A DNA stretch of 11,110 nucleotides from Gammaproteobacteria bacterium (GTDB lineage Bacteria; Pseudomonadota; Gammaproteobacteria; Steroidobacterales; Steroidobacteraceae): the NCBI GenBank assembly GCA_009923475.1, contig RFTM01000029.1:1-11110 (forward strand), read 5' to 3'. This document shows positions 7,201 to 11,110 of this stretch, piece by piece. The notes beneath the pieces are model-generated. The model saw nothing but the letters and a program-made list of their open reading frames with translations, was not told the origin of the DNA and ran no database searches. The stretch's first letter is position 1; every line of letters begins with the position of its first letter. The translations under genes and the position numbers were made by a program.

Positions 7201-9803
7201 TCGAACAGCTGCTGCTCGTCCGCGACCCGCTGGCGCTCCTGCCAGTCGGCGATGGCGCGGCGCAGCTCGTCGATCGACTCCGGGTTGCGCAGCGTCGAGG
7301 TGTCGCCGACGTCCTGGCCCTCGACCAGCGCGCGCACCATGCGGCGCATGTACTTGCCGCTGCGGGTCTCGGGGAACTGCGTGACCTCGACGAAGTCCTC
7401 GGGGATCGCGACCTGGCCCTTCTCCTGGCGCACGGTCTCGATGAGCCGCCGCCGGTCCTCGGCCGCGAGCTTGCGGCCCGGCGCGGGACGCACGAAGGCG
7501 AGCGGCGTCAGGCCCTTCTGCGCGTGCGGCGCGCCCACCACGATGACGTTGCCGACCGGCGAGTCCGGGTTCAGCTGCTTGTCGCGCAGGATCGCGCCCT
7601 CGATCTCCTCGGTGCCGAGGCGGTGGCCCGAGACGTTGATGACGTCGTCGGAACGGCCGTGCAGCGAGAAGCCGCCGTCGGCGTACTTCACCGCGAAGTC
7701 GCCCTGCGTGTAGGCGAGACGGTCCTTCCAGCGGGCCCAGTAGGTCTTGCGGTAGCGGTCGAAGTCGCCGCGCCAGGCGCGGGTGACGCGCCGGCCTTCG
7801 ACCTTGAAGCCGCCCTCGTCGCCCCACAAGGTGCGGCAGAGGTAGGGGAAGGGCGCGGCGATGACGATCTCGCCCTTCTCGCCGATGTCGGCGGCGCGCG
7901 CGGTCACCGCGCCCGAGGCGTCAGGCTCGCTGTCCGGCAGCCAGACATCGCCCGCCACCCAGGGCAGCGGGTAGGTGTGCGCGTCGGCGCGCAGCGGGAA
8001 GTCGCCGTTGCCGAAGAGGTGCGTCCACGCGATGCCGCCGTGCTCGGTGGCCCAGTACGAGTTGATGTACCAGGGCGTGACGAGGTCCATGCCGAACTGC
8101 TGCACGGCAGGCGAGGTGGGCTCGGCGCAGAAGGTCGCGACGCGCAGCGTGTCGCGCGAGTAGGCGCGCACGTCGGCGACGTTCTGCGGATCGGTCATCA
8201 CCGTCTTCAGGAAGGTGACGCCCGCCTTGAATATGTTGACCTTGTAGCGCTCGATGACGCTCGCGAAGCGGCCCGCGCTCGGGAACACGGGCGCGCCCTC
8301 GGCGATCACCGTGGTGACGCGCGTGGTGAGCGCGCCGCAGATCATGTATGACTGGCCGGTGATCCAGCCCGGGTCGGCGACGACGTACATGACGTCGCCC
8401 GGCCGCGCGTCGAACGCGACCCGCATGGTGTGCGCGACGCCGCTGACATAGCCGCCGTGCACGTGCACCACGCCCTTCGGCTTGCCGGTGGAGCCGGAGG
8501 TGTAGATGAAGAACATCGGGAATTCGGCGTCGAGCGGCTCGGGGGCCGAGGACGCCCAGAGCGCGGCGACGAACGCGGCATCGGGCAGCGCGAGCAGCGC
8601 CTCCTCCGAGGCGACGTCGTGGCCGGCGGCCCGCGCCGCGGCCAGCATCTCGTCCATCGCCGCGGCGGTGAGCTCATGCGCCCAGCGGTCGCGCTCCGGC
8701 CGCCACAGCAGGTCGGCCTGCGCGGCATGGCGCACCACGATGACGGTGTCGACGCGCGGCGGCGTGGCCACCAGCGCGGAGGCGATGGCGGTGCGGATGC
8801 GGCTCGCCTCGGCGGATCCCAGCCCGCCCAGCGATTCGAGCGCGCGGCCGACGCCGCGCATCACGTCCGAGCGCTCGAGCGTGATCTCGGCGGCGACGGC
8901 GTCGCGCGCGCCCCGCAGGATGGCCTCGACCTGCGCCGGCGGCAGGCCGAGCGCATCGAGCGCCGCCGCCACCGCGGTCACCGCCACCTCGGCCGCGACG
9001 TAGCCGTCGAGCGCGGGGTCGGTGTAGGCCTCCTTGAAGGCGACGATCTGCGCGTTGCGGTAGCCGCCGTCGGCGGTGATCACCACCCGCGCGCCGGCGT
9101 TGTGGATGCGGTCGGAGAGCGTCTTGTCGCTGAAGCCGCCGAACACGGGCGTGTAGACGATGCCCGCGCGCTTGCAGGCCTCGGTCCAGTACAGCTGCTC
9201 GGCGATGTTCGGCATGTTGATGGCGACGCGGTCGCCGGCCTTGAGGCCGAGCCGGCGCAGCGCCACGGCGCAGCGCGCCGCCTCGAGCAGCAGGCGGCGG
9301 CGCGACACCGCGTACGAGACCACCGGACCGCCGCGGCCGCCGTCCAGCGACTGGTCCCAGCGGTCGCCCTCGAAGAAGAACGCCGTCTCGGCGCCGTGCC
9401 CGGCGAGCACATGCCGGTCCAATTCATTGAAGCAGGCGTTGGTGAGCGCGCCGTCGAACCAGCGGTAGAAGGGCGCCTCGGAATCGTCCAGCGCATGGCG
9501 CCAGGGCGCGTAGCCGGCGTCGAGGTCGGGCGCGACCGGCGCGCCGCTGCGCGCGTCGAAACCGCGCCAACCGCCCGCAGCGGAGTCGTAGGTCAGCCAA
9601 GCGCCCTGCGCGCCGACCGTAGGCTCGAACCAGTGGATCTCGCGGCGCGCGATGTCCGCGTGATAAGCGCCGGGATCGCGGGCGCAGGCATCGCGTGCGC
9701 GCTGCCAGGCCTCGCGGGTGGTGATGGCATTGACGACAGCCGACGGGGGGGCGACAGCCGCCGACGCCGGAACCTGTTCCTTGGCTCCGCTCGAACTCGA
9801 CAT
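4269..9803 (-). CDS. pcs: Trifunctional propionyl-CoA synthase (ligase, dehydratase, reductase)
   Basis: Converts 3-hydroxypropionate, CoA, ATP and NADPH to propionyl-CoA through 3-hydroxypropionyl-CoA and acryloyl-CoA. It has 1844 residues, against about 1820 in known Pcs. Domain 1 (about 110-830) is an AMP-forming acyl-CoA synthetase: YTSGSTGKPKG (434-444), YWATEHGG (583-590), YTQGDF (698-703), GRSDDVINVSGHRLG (716-730) and catalytic-loop Lys817 in PETRSGKYMRR. A helix-rich insert (about 260-350) precedes the A3 motif. Domain 2 (about 890-1190) is an enoyl-CoA hydratase: FVAGADI (942-948), LGGGMEF and PEVRLNLLPGYGG, supplying both acid/base glutamates, Glu996 and Glu1016. Domain 3 (about 1225-1830) is a medium-chain reductase: GAATGTG (1430-1436) for NADPH, NFNDIWAITG (1290-1299) and GTHLCNAYE (1768-1776). 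In characterised Pcs the three sites enclose a reaction chamber that retains toxic acryloyl-CoA. The start is supported by GGAG 8 nt upstream. First gene of the operon with mcr. Confidence 0.96.
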   Translation of the reverse strand: MSSSSGAKEQVPASAAVAPPSAVVNAITTREAWQRARDACARDPGAYHADIARREIHWFEPTVGAQGAWLTYDSAAGGWRGFDARSGAPVAPDLDAGYAPWRHALDDSEAPFYRWFDGALTNACFNELDRHVLAGHGAETAFFFEGDRWDQSLDGGRGGPVVSYAVSRRRLLLEAARCAVALRRLGLKAGDRVAINMPNIAEQLYWTEACKRAGIVYTPVFGGFSDKTLSDRIHNAGARVVITADGGYRNAQIVAFKEAYTDPALDGYVAAEVAVTAVAAALDALGLPPAQVEAILRGARDAVAAEITLERSDVMRGVGRALESLGGLGSAEASRIRTAIASALVATPPRVDTVIVVRHAAQADLLWRPERDRWAHELTAAAMDEMLAAARAAGHDVASEEALLALPDAAFVAALWASSAPEPLDAEFPMFFIYTSGSTGKPKGVVHVHGGYVSGVAHTMRVAFDARPGDVMYVVADPGWITGQSYMICGALTTRVTTVIAEGAPVFPSAGRFASVIERYKVNIFKAGVTFLKTVMTDPQNVADVRAYSRDTLRVATFCAEPTSPAVQQFGMDLVTPWYINSYWATEHGGIAWTHLFGNGDFPLRADAHTYPLPWVAGDVWLPDSEPDASGAVTARAADIGEKGEIVIAAPFPYLCRTLWGDEGGFKVEGRRVTRAWRGDFDRYRKTYWARWKDRLAYTQGDFAVKYADGGFSLHGRSDDVINVSGHRLGTEEIEGAILRDKQLNPDSPVGNVIVVGAPHAQKGLTPLAFVRPAPGRKLAAEDRRRLIETVRQEKGQVAIPEDFVEVTQFPETRSGKYMRRMVRALVEGQDVGDTSTLRNPESIDELRRAIADWQERQRVADEQQLFEDFRYFRVHYHALGAPGRRKGAKPADRIALVTISNPPVNALNERALDELNIVIDHVARREDVKAVVFTGQGSSAFVAGADIRQLLEDVHSLEEALPLPNNAHLAFRKIEAMDKPVIAAINGVALGGGMEFAMACHVRVAEPLATFGQPEVRLNLLPGYGGTQRLPRLLEQAGHPAPLSRALEIIMGGRTASADEMLADGLLQALATGGSGEDVVTLATRLAAEYVAAPQGRNLVARAFAARKAANDAWQQPGRDDLHAALRTPQVQALQGQADRVGRGPTAARILDAVRTGWTQGVAAGLAREAQLFAEAVIDPKGGKAGIRAFLDKQAAPLPVRPSTAPSAADRKACATLVRRGELLPVGAPFYPGLTPMPRWQYGHAVTRDPATGAPDHGLPKDKEREIVLPVPEPGPNEAVVYVLASEVNFNDIWAITGIPVSPFENHDLDHQVTGSGGVALVASVGSEVKREGRIKVGDLVTVYSGQSDLLSPLAARDPMYAGFSIQGYETDTGSHQQFLLVQGPQLHPLPPDLTLEAAGSYVLNLGTVVRALFTTLGIVSGRTIFVEGAATGTGFEALKSASRNGLAAVGLVSSEERARFVVSNGAAGAINRRDPRWAGIFTPVPESPDDIAAWERAGEPLLEAMRAQTGGRLADYAVSHAGQESFPRSFQMLAEDGTLTFYGATSGYWFSFTGKQGTASPEEMLRRARLRAGEAVLLYYGVGPGVGDGTIGTGELLDPVGLEAIEAVRAAGGRLVVATMSDAQREFVQSLGFGDAVRGVVSLEEIRRKEGADFDWPRALPGMPDAKRETVRFKEAVRQYQERTMKPFGGAIGRWLRSADNPRGYPDLIIERAGHDALAASTSLVKPFTGRVVYCEPMQGRRYTFYAPQVWMRQRRIIMPTATIAGTHLCNAYEVARMNDMIAAGQLEVSAPTVVPWEDLPKAHQSMWDNTHAGANYVVNHALPRTGLRSRDELFQEWGARR
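4280..4285 (-). promoter_or_regulatory. Ribosome binding site of mcr, inside the pcs 3' end
   Basis: GGGGAG on the minus strand lies 7 nt before the ATG at 4272 and within the last codons of pcs. It decides the start: the alternative ATG at 4287 begins just upstream of this element and would lack properly spaced Shine-Dalgarno pairing. Together with the ATGA stop/start overlap, it points to translational coupling of mcr to pcs. Confidence 0.7.
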
Positions 9804-9809
9804 CTAGAA

Positions 9810-9815
9810 CTCTCC
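9810..9815 (-). promoter_or_regulatory. Ribosome binding site of pcs
   Basis: GGAGAG on the minus strand, 6 nt before the ATG at 9803 (8 nt from its GGAG core). It supports the MSSSSGAK start. The first ~25 residues are a Ser/Ala/Pro-rich, probably disordered leader, and translation from the frame further upstream would add no conserved sequence. Confidence 0.65.
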
Positions 9816-9859
9816 GCCCCCAAAACCATCCTACACGGCGGGCGAGTGAAATACTTCCT

Positions 9860-9871
9860 GTGAAAATTCAC
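9860..9871. promoter_or_regulatory. Inverted repeat GTGAA-AA-TTCAC, possible operator
   Basis: Perfect 5-bp arms around a 2-bp centre, 57 nt upstream of the pcs ATG in the divergent intergenic region. A related half-site GTGAAAT lies at 9846-9852. The centre is about 20.5 bp (two helical turns) from the neighbouring inverted repeat, so a regulator could occupy both sites on the same DNA face. No regulator gene is visible in the window, and I could not identify a convincing -35/-10 pair for pcs. Confidence 0.35.
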
Positions 9872-9878
9872 GCGCTTG

Positions 9879-9893
9879 GCACAAAAAGTGTGC
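9879..9893. promoter_or_regulatory. Inverted repeat GCACA-N5-TGTGC, possible operator
   Basis: Perfect 5-bp arms with a 5-bp AAAAG spacer. It lies just upstream of the -35 regions of the rightward promoters and 76 nt upstream of the pcs ATG, so it could influence either divergent unit. As RNA it would be only a weak hairpin without a T-tract, which makes a protein-binding site likelier than a terminator. Confidence 0.35.
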
Positions 9894-9906
9894 GTATTGA
9901 GGGCGA

Positions 9907-9935
9907 CTTGATTTCAGGGTGATATCATTTTAATA
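9907..9935 (+). promoter_or_regulatory. sigma70-type promoter for the SPFH gene
   Basis: TTGATT (9907-9912) and TAATAT (9930-9935) are separated by 17 nt, in an AT-rich island that contrasts with the GC-rich flanks. Transcription would start near 9941-9943, giving a leader of about 48 nt. A second, weaker overlapping pair, TTGAGG (9897-9902) and TGATAT (9919-9924) with 16-nt spacing, could be an alternative start. TGATATCA (9919-9926) between the main elements is a perfect 8-bp palindrome and could be chance. Confidence 0.6.
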
Positions 9936-9945
9936 TTCCTTCAAC

Positions 9946-9957
9946 GGGCTTCGGCCC
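9946..9957 (+). other. cUUCGg tetraloop hairpin in the 5' leader of the SPFH mRNA
   Basis: GGGC-TTCG-GCCC forms a 4-bp GC stem closed by a C(UUCG)G tetraloop, one of the most stable small RNA hairpins. It begins only a few nucleotides after the predicted transcription start, so the transcript would carry a structured 5' end, which can protect mRNA from 5'-dependent decay. There is no T-run after it, so it is not an intrinsic terminator for rightward transcription. Confidence 0.5.
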
Positions 9958-9975
9958 TCAGATCGATCGTTCCTC

Positions 9976-9980
9976 AGGAG
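9976..9980 (+). promoter_or_regulatory. Ribosome binding site of the SPFH gene
   Basis: AGGAG followed by 9 nt and the ATG at 9990. The strong match and A-rich spacer support this start, giving a protein whose first hydrophobic segment begins at residue 21. Confidence 0.65.
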
Positions 9981-9989
9981 CAGAAAATC

Positions 9990-10956
9990 ATGTCGACCCC
10001 CCTCACCCGTCCCGCCAGCCACGAACGCGAAATGTCGGTCGCCAGCGGCTGGGTCATGTTGCCGGTCGCCGCCGCCGTGTCGGCCCTCGGCGTGGCTTCC
10101 TTCGTGCACGGCGCCAACAACGGCACGCCGTGGGGCATCCCGGTCGGCATCGCGCTGATCGTCGCCTTCTTCATCCTGCTCGCGGGCTTCTTCACGCTGC
10201 AGCCCAACGAGGCGCGCGTGCTGGTGCTGTTCGGCGACTACAAGGGCACGGTGCGCAAGGAGGGCTTCCACTTCGGCAACCCGTTCTACTCGAACGGCGG
10301 CAGCGGCAAGGTCGTCGGTCAGGGCGACAAGGTCACCGTCGCCCCCAAGAAGAACCCGCGCATGAAGATCTCGCTGCGCTCGCGCAACCTCAACGGCGAG
10401 CGGCTCAAGGTCAACGACAAGAAGGGCAACCCGATCGAGATCGCCGCGGTCGTCGTCTGGCGCGTGCAAGATACGGCGCAGGCGATGTTCGACGTCGACG
10501 ACTACGAGGAGTACGTGCACATCCAGTCCGAGTCCGCCGTGCGCCACCTCGGCAGCCAGTACGCCTACGACCACGGCGAAGAGCATGAGATCACGCTGCG
10601 CAGCGGCGTGGACGAGGTCTCCGAGGCGCTGCAGGCCGAGCTCCAGATCCGGCTCGCGCCCGCGGGCGTGGTGGTCGAGGAAGCGCGCCTCACGCATCAC
10701 GCATCTCGCCTATGCGCCGGAGGTCGCGCAGGCGATGCTGCGCCGGCAGCAGGCCGAAGCGGTGCTCGCCGCGCGCCAGAAGATCGTGCAAGGCGCGGTC
10801 AGCATGGTCGAGATGGCGCTGACCGACCTCTCGCGCCGCGGCGTGGTCGAGCTCGACACCGAGCGCAAGGCCGCGATGGTCAGCAACCTGATGGTCGTGC
10901 TCTGCGGCGACTCCGAAGCCAAGCCCGTGATCAACACCGGCACGCTCTACGGCTGA
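9990..10956 (+). pseudogene. SPFH/band-7 membrane protein gene, frameshifted by a 7-bp duplication
   Basis: Stomatin/prohibitin-like membrane protein; members scaffold membrane microdomains and this subfamily's exact role is unknown. Residues 1-236 read in one frame: hydrophobic segments at about 21-39 and 50-69, then an SPFH core with LQPNEARVLVLFGDYKGTVR (70-89), [20 protein letters not shown] (139-158) and [15 protein letters not shown] (167-181). After EARLTH the frame breaks, and the natural continuation ([23 protein letters not shown], ending NTGTLYG) is found one frame over, stopping at 10956. Removing one copy of the duplicated 7-mer at 10691-10704 restores a 319-residue protein. As it stands the frame runs to 10997, giving about 335 residues with an Arg/Gly/Ala-rich non-native end of roughly 100 residues. 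A Gly/Lys-rich stretch at about 101-123 looks like an insertion relative to relatives I recall. Either a recent mutation, a reversible switch, or a sequencing/assembly error. Confidence 0.85.
10691..10704 (+). repeat. 7-bp tandem duplication (CACGCAT x2) causing the frameshift
   Basis: Two perfect adjacent copies of CACGCAT. With one copy the reading is E-A-R-L-T-H-L-A-Y-A-P, matching the conserved 'SHLAYAPEIAQ' segment of this SPFH subfamily. With two copies the frame shifts by +1 and reads [11 protein letters not shown]. The precise tandem form indicates replication slippage or a local assembly duplication. Confidence 0.9.
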
Positions 10957-10972
10957 GTCGAACGGCTCGGCC

Positions 10973-11110
10973 GTGGCGGAACGAAAGTCTTTTCTGATGC
11001 GGGTCGACCCTGCGCTTTGGGGCGAGATCGAGCGCTGGGCGGCCGACGAGCTGCGCAGCGTGAATGCTCAGGTGGAGATCATCTTGCGCGAGGCGATCAA
11101 GCGAAGACGC
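10973..11110 (+). CDS. Small Arc-type ribbon-helix-helix protein (reaches window edge)
   Basis: Forty-six codons from a GTG at 10973 with no stop before the window ends. The pattern is a short beta strand (KSFLMRVD), a first helix (PALWGEIERWAADEL), the Arc-like turn RSVNAQVE and a second helix (IILREAIKRRR). The RSVNxxV/I segment matches that of the phage P22 Arc repressor. Arc-fold proteins bind DNA as dimers through the beta strand; this short type is often annotated as an antitoxin-like or hypothetical protein. I recall it occurring beside SPFH genes of this kind. An in-frame ATG at 10997 is an alternative start, but it would remove most of the beta strand. It lies 16 nt after the natural SPFH stop, so it is probably co-transcribed with that gene. 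Too short to assign a target. Confidence 0.75.
   Translation, partial: MAERKSFLMRVDPALWGEIERWAADELRSVNAQVEIILREAIKRRR

Noticed and set aside
4335..9863. Long plus-strand open frames opposite pcs (4335-8351 and 8430-9863).
   Set aside because: Same GC-driven shadow effect. No recognisable motif, low-complexity composition, and no plausible ribosome binding sites.
9961..9968. Palindrome GATCGATC in the SPFH leader.
   Set aside because: Short and self-overlapping, expected by chance; no second copy or positional logic.
9930..10700. Minus-strand open frame opposite the SPFH gene.
   Set aside because: His/Arg/Asp-rich shadow translation, and it conflicts with the clear SPFH domain, ribosome binding site and promoter on the plus strand.
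10585..10956. The open frame over 10585-10956 as an independent gene.
   Set aside because: Only its part after about 10705 has conserved sequence, and that is the C-terminal end of the SPFH protein; the earlier codons are out-of-frame reading.
1..11110. CRISPR arrays, tRNA/rRNA genes, insertion sequences or attachment sites.
   Set aside because: I saw no regularly spaced repeats, RNA-gene signatures, transposase motifs or terminal inverted repeats in the window.

Overview
The window is a high-GC bacterial segment (about 70% by eye, not computed). Its main content is a two-gene minus-strand operon for the reductive core of the 3-hydroxypropionate (3-HP) CO2-fixation route: a trifunctional propionyl-CoA synthase (pcs, 9803 to 4269) followed by a bifunctional malonyl-CoA reductase (mcr, 4272 to 436). 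The two overlap by ATGA, so translation is probably coupled. Together they would convert malonyl-CoA to malonate semialdehyde, 3-hydroxypropionate, 3-hydroxypropionyl-CoA, acryloyl-CoA and finally propionyl-CoA. Every catalytic motif I could look for in both proteins is present. The pair is known from the phototroph Chloroflexus (full bicycle). From memory it also occurs in a few aerobic proteobacteria, such as Erythrobacter sp. NAP1 and Congregibacter, where it is thought to support mixotrophic or anaplerotic carbon assimilation. Base composition, the E. coli-like sigma70 promoter and the SPFH/Arc gene pair suggest a proteobacterium, but the window does not fix the taxon.

Layout. Positions 1-409 (minus): 5' part of a metallo-beta-lactamase-fold hydrolase of the YcbL/glyoxalase II type, 26 nt after mcr and possibly in the same operon; it runs off the window. 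Positions 436-4272 (minus): mcr, with an unusual Lys/Ala/Pro-rich N-terminal tail. Positions 4269-9803 (minus): pcs. Positions 9804-9989: an AT-richer divergent intergenic region with a good sigma70 promoter and a UUCG hairpin leader for the rightward gene, plus two inverted repeats that could be operators for pcs-mcr. Positions 9990-10956 (plus): a two-TM SPFH/band-7 membrane protein gene whose frame is broken by a 7-bp tandem duplication. Positions 10973-11110 (plus): a small Arc-type ribbon-helix-helix protein that reaches the window edge.

Acting together, Mcr (2 NADPH per malonyl-CoA) and Pcs (ATP to AMP plus NADPH) would make propionyl-CoA from acetyl-CoA-derived malonyl-CoA. The acetyl-CoA and propionyl-CoA carboxylases and methylmalonyl-CoA epimerase and mutase needed to reach succinyl-CoA are not in the window. 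The most interesting points are the intact pcs-mcr cassette, the period-4 lysine tail on Mcr, and the 7-bp duplication in the SPFH gene.
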